Shown: piece by piece, positions 1-5,220 of the stretch
Numbering within the stretch: the first letter of the stretch is position 1
Layout: each line of letters starts with the position of its first letter
NCBI GenBank assembly: GCA_024232355.1
Contig: JAAEPW010000471.1
Location: 1 to 14,111 of the forward strand
DNA: 14,111 nt
DNA from: Chloroflexota bacterium
GTDB taxonomy: Bacteria; Chloroflexota; Anaerolineae; B4-G1
Direction of reading: 5' to 3'
The notes under the pieces: model-generated
Told to the model about the DNA's origin: nothing
Databases searched by the model: none
What the model saw: only the letters and a program-made list of their open reading frames with translations
Translations under genes and position numbers: made by a program

Positions 1-1
1 A

Positions 2-238
2 TTGCCGGTGGAAGAAGCGGCCATTCTGCGCTCCGACCTGTTGGGGCCGGAATACAAATACACGCTGAGTGGTCAAACCGTGCTTGAGCGCAAAGAGGAT
101 ATGAAAAAGCGGGGCATTGCTTCACCTGACGCTGCGGATGCGCTGGCACTGACATTCTTTGAACGTCTGGCTCCTGCTGGCCTTGCCTCCGGCGCTATGG
201 TTGAAGACGCCGACGAGTTAATGGAAGATGTGTTTTGA
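2..238 (+). CDS. terL: Terminase large subunit, C-terminal end (5' truncated by window)
   Basis: The reading frame is open from the left edge and ends at TGA 236-238, giving 78 visible residues. The stretch Gly-Gln ... Lys-Glu-Asp-Met-Lys-Lys-Arg-Gly, then Ser-Pro-Asp and Ala-Asp-Ala-Leu-Ala-Leu-Thr-Phe, is the usual end of the nuclease domain of phage large terminases. There the 'SPD-ADAL' segment closes the RNase H-like fold. The protein would be the motor and nuclease that cuts concatemeric DNA and pumps it into the prohead through the portal. The ATPase domain (Walker A and B) lies outside the window and cannot be checked. The acidic tail (EDADELMEDVF) is typical of a free C-terminus. The TTG at position 2 is not a real start, because the gene begins upstream. 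The stop overlaps the next start (TTGA), so the two genes are translationally coupled. Confidence 0.85.
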   Translation: MPVEEAAILRSDLLGPEYKYTLSGQTVLERKEDMKKRGIASPDAADALALTFFERLAPAGLASGAMVEDADELMEDVF

Positions 239-693
239 ATTATCATGCCCTGAAAACCGCACAAGACGCCGTCGATATGATTGCGCTGGGCGAGATGATG
301 CACCGGGAAAGCGAATTCAAGGATTTCGATTACGACTATGGAAAACTGAACGACCTTGCCGAACGGGTAATCAACCGGCAAGACATGTACGGGCAATGCG
401 CAAGGGATGACGGCGGTAAGCTTGTCGGTATGTTCGTCGGCTCCATCAACGAATATTATTTCGGGCGTGATCTGATCGCTGCGGACCTGCTGTGGTACGT
501 GCACCCGGATCATCGGGGCGGCACCCTGGCGGTGCGTCTTTTAAAACATTTTACCCAATGGGGGCAGAACATGGGCGCGAAAGAAATCTGTATTGGTGTT
601 TCAACCGGTGTGCAAACCCAGCGCACGGGTGATTTGCTCGACCGGCTGAACTTCGCCTGCGTCGGCGGAACGTATAAACGGAGGGTTTCCTAA
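235..693 (+). CDS. GNAT-type N-acetyltransferase-like phage protein
   Basis: This is a 152-residue protein. I start it at TTG 235, which overlaps the terminase stop and has a GGAAG-type ribosome-binding site about 6 nt upstream (223-228). No closer in-frame ATG is available. Residues about 87-105 (Trp-Tyr-Val-His-Pro-Asp-His-Arg-Gly-Gly-Thr) match motif A of the GNAT fold, where the Arg-Gly-Gly loop and following helix bind the acetyl-CoA pyrophosphate. The N-terminal half (Glu-Met-Met-His-Arg-Glu-Ser, then 'DYDYGKL') resembles the first helices of small GNAT proteins often found beside terminase and tail genes in podoviruses. The substrate is unknown: it could be a host protein, a virion protein or a small molecule. 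No catalytic base can be assigned confidently. It overlaps the next gene by a TAATG junction. Confidence 0.75.
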   Translation: MNYHALKTAQDAVDMIALGEMMHRESEFKDFDYDYGKLNDLAERVINRQDMYGQCARDDGGKLVGMFVGSINEYYFGRDLIAADLLWYVHPDHRGGTLAVRLLKHFTQWGQNMGAKEICIGVSTGVQTQRTGDLLDRLNFACVGGTYKRRVS

Positions 694-1718
694 TGTGTGG
701 CGGTGGAATGGGTAGTGGTGGCAATGAAAGTGCGGCGGCTGGCAATGCAGGATATGACGGGCCGGCAACCGCAACGTCCCCCGGCTCAGGCAAAGCCGAG
801 AATGCCAACGCAGGCCGTGGTGGAAACGGGAAGGGAGGCAGAGGTAGAGGGCCAAGTTCCGTATCATTTGGCGGAAAGAGTTACGCAACGGTTACGGACC
901 GATACGGCAACAACATCAGTGATGGTTTTGGAAATCCAGTCGCTTCCGGCATGGAGGTCAACGGCCTGAGCGCCAATGGCAAACCGTCGATGGACCGTGC
1001 CAGGGGGAGGAGGGGCGGGACATTGGCCGCCGGTGCCAGTCTAACCGACGATCAACTGGGGCAAATGATTGGTGCGGCCCTCAATGATGTGAAAGGTAAG
1101 ACGGCAGGAATCAGCAAGGGCAGTGTGAATGCCGCAAAGGCAGGAAAGGCCTCTCTGCTGGGACTATCGCCGAATTCCGTTTCTTTGTCCGATGAAGAAA
1201 TGGCCGGCGTCTCGAAGAATTCAAGGACACAAGGTTTTGTCGACAAAGCCAATGACGGGATTGCAAATAGCCTCGGTAATCTTATAGGCAAGAGCGGCAA
1301 CATGGTTGAGGTCAAGGGCGGCAAGTATGGTGTTGCCAATAAGACTTCGGTTGGGCGGATGACGGCGGTTGCTTCTGCCATCCCGTTTCCGGGGGCCGCC
1401 GGTTGGGGGTGGGCTATCGACAAATTAGGAAATAACCCCTTTGGAACAATCGAAAGCAGAAGTTCTACATCCCTGGATGATTTGGAGAATGCCAAGAACG
1501 CGGTGCCGGGATCAAAAGCCGTGAGCGCAAAGGGGCAGGGACAAAAAGCACTGGCAACCAGTAAAAAGAAAGTTACCAAGTTTGGAAGTCGGGGTAATGC
1601 TGGGGTTGGTGTGCCGTCCACGCAAGCTCCGTCGATCAGCTTTTTATCTGATGACGACGACCTTTTCTCACTCTATCGCCGTATGCTGTCGGGCTACTTC
1701 AAAGGGGCCAAGGTATAG
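693..1718 (+). CDS. Gly/Ser/Lys-rich phage protein of unknown function ('MCGGG' N-terminus)
   Basis: This 341-residue protein starts at ATG 693, overlapping the stop of the acetyltransferase gene (TAATG). A GGAGGG ribosome-binding site lies at 680-685. I recognise no domain. Residues 1-60 are nearly pure Gly/Ala/Ser/Asn/Arg with an opening Met-Cys-Gly-Gly-Gly. The middle is rich in Lys, Ser, Gly and Asn and probably flexible. One hydrophobic stretch around residues 220-250 (Ala-Val-Ala-Ser-Ala-Ile-Pro-Phe-Pro-Gly-Ala-Ala-Gly-Trp) could be membrane-active or buried in a particle. The C-terminus is acidic (four Asp in a row), then Leu-Tyr-Arg-Arg-Met-Leu. It is strongly basic overall, apart from the C-terminal Asp cluster. 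Its place in the terminase operon suggests a minor virion or DNA-associated protein, but that is a guess. Cys2 lacks a hydrophobic signal, so it is not a lipobox. Confidence 0.7.
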   Translation: MCGGGMGSGGNESAAAGNAGYDGPATATSPGSGKAENANAGRGGNGKGGRGRGPSSVSFGGKSYATVTDRYGNNISDGFGNPVASGMEVNGLSANGKPSMDRARGRRGGTLAAGASLTDDQLGQMIGAALNDVKGKTAGISKGSVNAAKAGKASLLGLSPNSVSLSDEEMAGVSKNSRTQGFVDKANDGIANSLGNLIGKSGNMVEVKGGKYGVANKTSVGRMTAVASAIPFPGAAGWGWAIDKLGNNPFGTIESRSSTSLDDLENAKNAVPGSKAVSAKGQGQKALATSKKKVTKFGSRGNAGVGVPSTQAPSISFLSDDDDLFSLYRRMLSGYFKGAKV

Positions 1719-1747
1719 CCGCGATTCAAACGCAGGGAAAAAACAAT

Positions 1748-1767
1748 TCGTATTTCAATCAATACGA
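1748..1767 (+). promoter_or_regulatory. Inverted repeat just upstream of the lipoprotein gene
   Basis: A 7-bp perfect inverted repeat (TCGTATT / AATACGA) flanks a 6-nt loop at 1755-1760, in the 64-bp gap before the lipoprotein gene. There is no T-tract after it, so it is not a terminator. It could be an operator, an RNA processing site, or a leader structure affecting translation. The arms are AT-rich and short, so chance is a real alternative. Confidence 0.3.
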
Positions 1768-1782
1768 GATATGTTTCCAACT

Positions 1783-2625
1783 ATGAAGCATCTGATGTTT
1801 ATATTGCTGCTGGCCGGGTGTGTGACGGCGCAAACCGGCAAGACAGAATTCCGGTATCAAGGGCCAGCCTTGGCGGTGCCGACTCATTACGGTGTTGCGT
1901 CACCGACACCGACGCCGCCGCTCCGGAACATTGATGGGCTGTTGGGGGATATTCCGCCCAATACGCCGGAAACGTTGCGTCTATATGTAAAATCGTTCGA
2001 GAAAATTGCCTTTGAGCGGGAATTTGGGCAAGCCCCTGATCGATGGGTGCGAAAAACTAATGGCCCGATCAAGTTTGTATTTGAAAACTTTGGATTGGAA
2101 CACAAGAGAGTATGGCAGGATGTTGCGGGCGTTCTAAAAAAGTTGACGGGAATTGAAATGGTGCTCGTTCCTAATATCGCTGTAAAGGAACTAATTATTC
2201 CTGGAACATCGCTTCCGGTTTCAATCCCAATGGAGCCGGCTGCATTTGTAATCCGGGGGTATGATGGTAAAGGGGGATCTCTTTGCGCAGGCTTTTTCTT
2301 CGACGGACCGCAGAACGTATTAAAAAACGGCGTGATTTACCGGGGTACTGTTTTAATCGGGCAGGGAGACTTTAGTATCCGGGAATGCCTACTTGAAGAA
2401 ATGGCCCAGCTGATGGGACTGTTAAACGACAGCGACATCGTTGCTGAAAGCAGATTCAGAAATCAGACAAAAGACAAAGCTCCTTGGCTCACTTGGCATG
2501 ACGCAATCATGTTGCGCACCCTGTACGATGAACGCCTGAAGCCGGGCATGCATCAAGCTGAAGCGATGCCGATTGTCTGGAATATCATTGAAGAACTTTT
2601 GGAAGAGTTGAACCGGCCCATCTAG
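1783..2625 (+). CDS. DUF2927-like lipoprotein
   Basis: This is a 280-residue protein with a short lipoprotein signal peptide: Met-Lys-His, a hydrophobic run (Met-Phe-Ile-Leu-Leu-Leu) and a Leu-Ala-Gly-Cys lipobox with the acylated Cys at residue 13. The frame is open back to 1582, but those starts overlap the previous gene and would bury the signal peptide. ATG 1771 is the other plausible start, adding four residues. Neither start has a good ribosome-binding site. The body resembles DUF2927. An 'EFG ... RKTNGPIKFVFE' block follows the start of the mature domain. Cys202-Leu-Leu-Glu-Glu-Met lies close to Asn-Asp-Ser-Asp, and Thr-Trp-His-Asp (about 237-240) is followed by Leu-Tyr-Asp-Glu-Arg-Leu-Lys-Pro-Gly-Met. 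It should be exported and anchored to a host membrane. The role is unknown: it could be a surface change after infection (a moron) or part of the virion. A terminator follows directly. Confidence 0.7.
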   Translation: MKHLMFILLLAGCVTAQTGKTEFRYQGPALAVPTHYGVASPTPTPPLRNIDGLLGDIPPNTPETLRLYVKSFEKIAFEREFGQAPDRWVRKTNGPIKFVFENFGLEHKRVWQDVAGVLKKLTGIEMVLVPNIAVKELIIPGTSLPVSIPMEPAAFVIRGYDGKGGSLCAGFFFDGPQNVLKNGVIYRGTVLIGQGDFSIRECLLEEMAQLMGLLNDSDIVAESRFRNQTKDKAPWLTWHDAIMLRTLYDERLKPGMHQAEAMPIVWNIIEELLEELNRPI

Positions 2626-2641
2626 TCGAACACGAATAGCA

Positions 2642-2690
2642 CCCCGCCAAGGCGGGAAAACAAGGCGTCCTTTAGGGACGCTTTTTTATT
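2642..2690 (+). terminator. Rho-independent terminator after the terminase-lipoprotein operon
   Basis: The stem GCGTCC (2665-2670) pairs with GGACGC (2676-2681) across a 5-nt loop and is followed by six T (2682-2687). A second, smaller GC hairpin (CCCGC / GCGGG, 2643-2647 and 2652-2656) precedes it. On the minus strand the same stem is followed by CTTGTTTT. It may therefore also stop transcription coming from the minus-strand gene at 2813-3094, making it bidirectional. It starts 17 bp after the lipoprotein stop codon. Confidence 0.85.
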
Positions 2691-2709
2691 GGAGAAACGC
2701 CTTATAAAA
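2681..2709 (+). repeat. Left copy of imperfect direct repeat (portal leader remnant)
   Basis: These 29 bp match 3179-3207 at 25 positions. The first 15 bases match without interruption (C, six T, then ATTGGAGA). Three mismatches follow (AAC versus CTT), then GCCTTAT and AAA. In this copy the start codon of the right copy reads ATA instead of ATG and no gene follows, so it looks like a dead duplicate of the portal ribosome-binding region. Confidence 0.75.
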
Positions 2710-2812
2710 AATAAAATCTTGCATTATGTGGCGAAAGTTATGGGTGTCCTCATACACATTGACGGCCTGCCTTTTGGTGCGGCAAAAACCATAAAACGCG
2801 GTGTGTCGAGTT

Positions 2813-3094
2813 CTATTTGTTCCATTGAGCCATGATTTGTTTGACGGCTTCGTCTGAAATATTATTCCAGGCAGCGTCGCTATTAGTAACATCGATGACA
2901 TAAACCGTGTCGTTAGCGTCGCAGGCAGCCCACACAATATCACATGCCTCGATAGCTGTTTTTGTTGAATCCACATACCAGAATGACTCATGGACCTTTG
3001 CCCAATTCCCAAGTGATTTAATCGCTTCAATTACTTCGCCGTAGTCTTGGCCTGGTGCATTTGGATTGTAGGAAATGTGAAGATTATTAGCCAT
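2813..3094 (-). CDS. Small Cas2/ferredoxin-fold-like protein ('SinR family' type)
   Basis: This is a 93-residue protein and the only minus-strand gene in the window. I chose the ATG at 3094 because a GGGAGG ribosome-binding site lies just upstream (plus-strand 3101-3106). The longer frame to 3154 runs through two hairpins and would translate them. The pattern fits a beta-alpha-beta-beta-alpha-beta ferredoxin-like layout. Strand 1 is His-Ile-Ser-Tyr (6-9), and a helix follows Pro-Gly-Gln-Asp-Tyr (14-18). Strand 2 is Ser-Phe-Trp-Tyr-Val (37-41), then a helix with Ala-Cys-Asp-Ile-Val-Trp. Strand 3 is Thr-Val-Tyr-Val-Ile-Asp-Val, and a C-terminal helix ends in Trp-Asn-Lys. From memory this matches a widespread family labelled 'SinR family' and related in fold to the CRISPR nuclease subunit Cas2. 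The Tyr-Asp usual after strand 1 is Tyr-Asn here (Asn10). There is no CRISPR array or other cas gene nearby. It is AT-richer than its neighbours. Confidence 0.75.
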   Translation of the reverse strand: MANNLHISYNPNAPGQDYGEVIEAIKSLGNWAKVHESFWYVDSTKTAIEACDIVWAACDANDTVYVIDVTNSDAAWNNISDEAVKQIMAQWNK

Positions 3095-3098
3095 GCCG

Positions 3099-3124
3099 CC
3101 TCCCGTTTTTGCTTTAACGGGAGG
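3099..3124 (-). promoter_or_regulatory. Hairpin sequestering the RBS of the Cas2-like gene
   Basis: This is a perfect 9-bp inverted repeat, CCTCCCGTT (3099-3107) and AACGGGAGG (3116-3124), with an 8-nt loop. In the minus-strand mRNA the downstream arm contains the GGGAGG ribosome-binding site of the gene starting at 3094. No T-tract follows on either strand, so it is not a terminator. Folding would hide the ribosome-binding site, which suggests translational control or protection against read-through from an upstream promoter. Confidence 0.55.
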
Positions 3125-3130
3125 AAACCT

Positions 3131-3152
3131 GACTCTTGTACATCTGAGAGTC
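3131..3152. repeat. Second inverted repeat between the Cas2-like and portal genes
   Basis: GACTCT (3131-3136) and AGAGTC (3147-3152) form a perfect 6-bp inverted repeat with a 10-nt loop, 6 bp from the RBS hairpin. The minus strand here contains TTGACT (3149-3154), a fair -35 hexamer, but I find no convincing -10 at the right spacing. It could be an operator or a leader hairpin of the minus-strand gene. Confidence 0.35.
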
Positions 3153-3178
3153 AACGGGATTGCGAAGCGTAATAATGC

Positions 3179-3207
3179 CTTTTTTATTGGAGACTTGCCT
3201 TATGAAA
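3179..3207 (+). repeat. Right copy of imperfect direct repeat, containing the portal RBS and start
   Basis: This partner of 2681-2709 (25 of 29 positions) is the functional copy. GGAGA at 3189-3193 lies 8 nt before the portal ATG at 3202. The run of six T here has no hairpin in front of it, unlike the left copy. This suggests the T-run was originally the terminator tail that directly abutted the portal gene. Confidence 0.75.
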
Positions 3208-4920
3208 TCCGGTCTAGCGGACGACATTATCAAGCGACAGGAAGCCTTGCGCACAGGGCGCAGCGATTGGGAAACTGCCTGGCAGGCGGTGGCCGACGTC
3301 TGCCTGCCCGTGTCGATCAGCTTTGCGTCCTACGGCGAGGCGTCGTCGTTGAGTAATCATAATTCGCCAAGGTCGACTAAGAAGACGGCGAAGATATACG
3401 ATCAAACGGCGATGATGGCGACCCAACGCTGGGGTGCGGCGCTGGAAAGCATGGTCACGCCACGGGCGTCCAAGTGGCATAACCTGGCAGTGTCTGGCTC
3501 GGTTGGCATGGATGGAAACGACGATGCGGCCAGGAAGTGGCTTGAGGCATTGCGCGACAAGATGTTCATGCTGCGTTACGCCAGTGGCACCGGTTTTGCG
3601 GGGGCGGTACAATCCGTCTATCGCAGCCTGGGTACGTTCGGTTGCGGGTTTGTCTACGTTGAAGACGGCTTCCGCTTAGGTGTCGATAAACCGATCATGT
3701 ACCGGCCTATACATCTGGCTGAAATGGTCATTGATCAGGACGCTTTCGGGCGTATGGACACGGCGATGCGGCGTTTTAGCCTGTCGGCGCGACAAGCGCA
3801 AAATCTGTTCAAGGATAAATGCCCGAAGACGGTAAAGAAAGCGGCGGAAAGCCTGACTGATCAGGACAAACGCTTCGAGTTCATTCAGGCGGTGTTCCCA
3901 CGCGAGGACGCCTGGTCGTCCGATGGCAAGCGCACGGTAAAAAACACACCGTTTCAATCGGCGATGGTGTTCGTTGAAGACGCCGAGGTCGTTTACACCA
4001 GTGGTTATTTTGAAATGCCGTTCATTGATTTTCGGCTGGATCGCCAACCCGGCGAGATTTATTCGGAAAGTCCGGCCCTGATCGCCTTGCCGGAAGTCAA
4101 GGGCATCAACTCCATGTCCCGCGACGTTTTGCGCGCCGTGCAACAGATTTCCAGCCCGGCCTTTGCGGCGGTCGATACCAAGTCCAAGGGCGGGCGCATT
4201 AACCTGAACGCCAACAAGATCAACAAGGGCATGATCGACCCGGCGACGGGGCGCATTCTGATCCAGCCGATTCAAGCCGGCGGGCGTCCTGATATCGCCA
4301 TGGGGTTGATGCAGGACAAGCGGGAGATGATCAAAGAGGCGTTTTATGTGGATTTGTTCCAAACTCTTGCCGATGCGCCAAACATGACGGCAACACAGTC
4401 GTTGATCCGGGATCGTGAGAAAGGTGAGCTTCTGGGGCCGATCGGTGCACAGGTTCAAACATCGCTTGACCGGCTGGTAGAGCGCGAAGGGGGCATCCTG
4501 GAACGGGCAGGACTGTATGAAGAAGGTGGGCCGTTGGCCGCGCCACCGTCCGTTCAGGGCAAGTCCTGGGATGTTGAATTTTCCTCACCATTGGATCGTT
4601 TGCGCCGCGCCGAAGAAGGTGTCGGCACCCTGCGCACGTTTGAAACCATGATGTCGGTTGCACAGTACGATCCGGAAGTGATGGACCTACTGGAAACCGA
4701 TGAGGCCATGCGCGGTATTGCCGAAATCAATGGCATGCCCGCGAAGTTCCTGCGTTCACCTGATGAAGTCGGTGCCAAGCGTCAAGGTCGGGCTGATGAA
4801 CAGGCCCGACAAAACGCACTGAATGAAGCCGAACAGGCGGCGGGTATTGCTAATACTTTGGGAATGGACCCCGAAGCAATGGAAGGGGATGTCGATGCAC
4901 TGTCTGAGCAGATGGTTTAG
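3202..4920 (+). CDS. Portal (head-to-tail connector) protein
   Basis: This 572-residue protein would form the dodecameric ring at one capsid vertex, through which DNA is packaged and ejected and on which the tail tube assembles. The start is ATG 3202 with GGAGA 8 nt upstream. The frame extends to TTG 3160, but without a ribosome-binding site there. It fits the podoviral 'head-to-tail connecting protein' family (T7 gp8-like). An N-terminal helix (Arg-Gln-Glu-Ala-Leu-Arg-Thr-Gly-Arg-Ser) is followed by Trp-Glu-Thr-Ala-Trp. Then come Ile-Tyr-Asp-Gln-Thr-Ala with Leu-Glu-Ser-Met-Val-Thr-Pro, and a Phe-Gly-Cys-Gly segment. A central Asp-Arg-Gln-Pro-Gly-Glu-Ile-Tyr-Ser-Glu-Ser-Pro stretch leads to the clip and stem region. 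The length suits the family. The C-terminus is rich in Ala, Glu and Gln. It overlaps the next gene by 26 nt. Confidence 0.93.
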   Translation: MKSGLADDIIKRQEALRTGRSDWETAWQAVADVCLPVSISFASYGEASSLSNHNSPRSTKKTAKIYDQTAMMATQRWGAALESMVTPRASKWHNLAVSGSVGMDGNDDAARKWLEALRDKMFMLRYASGTGFAGAVQSVYRSLGTFGCGFVYVEDGFRLGVDKPIMYRPIHLAEMVIDQDAFGRMDTAMRRFSLSARQAQNLFKDKCPKTVKKAAESLTDQDKRFEFIQAVFPREDAWSSDGKRTVKNTPFQSAMVFVEDAEVVYTSGYFEMPFIDFRLDRQPGEIYSESPALIALPEVKGINSMSRDVLRAVQQISSPAFAAVDTKSKGGRINLNANKINKGMIDPATGRILIQPIQAGGRPDIAMGLMQDKREMIKEAFYVDLFQTLADAPNMTATQSLIRDREKGELLGPIGAQVQTSLDRLVEREGGILERAGLYEEGGPLAAPPSVQGKSWDVEFSSPLDRLRRAEEGVGTLRTFETMMSVAQYDPEVMDLLETDEAMRGIAEINGMPAKFLRSPDEVGAKRQGRADEQARQNALNEAEQAAGIANTLGMDPEAMEGDVDALSEQMV

Positions 4921-5215
4921 TCCAGGCCAGCGCCGCAACGAAGAAGCCGAGCAACGTTTGCGCCAATCATACAGGGCCGTCTTTCGGGGCAAGCCAACCG
5001 TGCAGGATCAGGAGGTCGTTTTAAGCGACCTTTTTTCTTTTGGGGATTTGTTCACTGTCGCCGCACCCGATGAAGACCTGGTTATGCGCGAAGGTCGCAG
5101 GCAACTCGCCTATAGAATTTTCCGCCTTCTCGATTTGGAAGAAGCGGAACGAACCGCGATGGCCGTTGTGGCTGTCGAGGAAACTCTTGTCAGTGACAAT
5201 GAAGGAAGGATTTAA
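4895..5215 (+). CDS. Bbp19-like phage structural-module protein
   Basis: This 106-residue protein lies between portal and scaffold. The frame is open from 4823, but I prefer ATG 4895 because GGAAGG (4881-4886) lies 8 nt upstream. ATG 4889, two residues longer, is nearly touching that site. The start lies inside the portal gene. The core runs Tyr-Arg-Ala-Val-Phe, Val-Val-Leu-Ser-Asp-Leu-Phe, Val-Ala-Ala-Pro-Asp, then Met-Arg-Glu-Gly-Arg-Arg-Gln-Leu-Ala-Tyr-Arg-Ile-Phe-Arg-Leu-Leu. This matches what I know of Bbp19-type proteins, named after a Bordetella phage and typically coded just after the portal. The 'EGRR' motif followed by a helix is the signature. Its role in the head is unknown. A terminator-like hairpin lies inside the coding sequence at 5013-5040. 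The stop is 5 bp before the scaffold start. Confidence 0.72.
   Translation: MHCLSRWFSPGQRRNEEAEQRLRQSYRAVFRGKPTVQDQEVVLSDLFSFGDLFTVAAPDEDLVMREGRRQLAYRIFRLLDLEEAERTAMAVVAVEETLVSDNEGRI
5013..5040 (+). terminator. Terminator-like hairpin inside the Bbp19-like gene
   Basis: AGGTCG (5013-5018) pairs with CGACCT (5026-5031) across a 7-nt loop. Six T, one C and four T follow directly (5031-5041). It has the full form of a Rho-independent terminator but lies within codons. Translating ribosomes could disrupt it, making it a coupling-dependent attenuator between portal and scaffold. It may also be a chance match in the Val-Val-Leu-Ser-Asp-Leu-Phe codons. Confidence 0.45.
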
Positions 5216-5220
5216 GAAAA

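Noticed and set aside
1582..1782. N-terminal extension of the lipoprotein frame
   Set aside because: It would overlap the preceding gene by 137 nt and place the signal peptide and lipobox in the middle of the protein.
2686..3030. Alternative minus-strand frame of 114 codons in the cassette
   Set aside because: It overlaps the Cas2-like gene in another frame, lacks a ribosome-binding site, and runs into the terminator.
3110..3175. Possible tRNA or tRNA fragment between the Cas2-like gene and portal
   Set aside because: The hairpins look arm-like, but there is no T-loop consensus, acceptor stem or valid anticodon arm.
3676..4458. 260-codon minus-strand open frame opposite the portal gene
   Set aside because: It is antisense to a well-recognised portal protein, its composition is what GC-rich codons give in reverse, and it has no family resemblance or ribosome-binding site.
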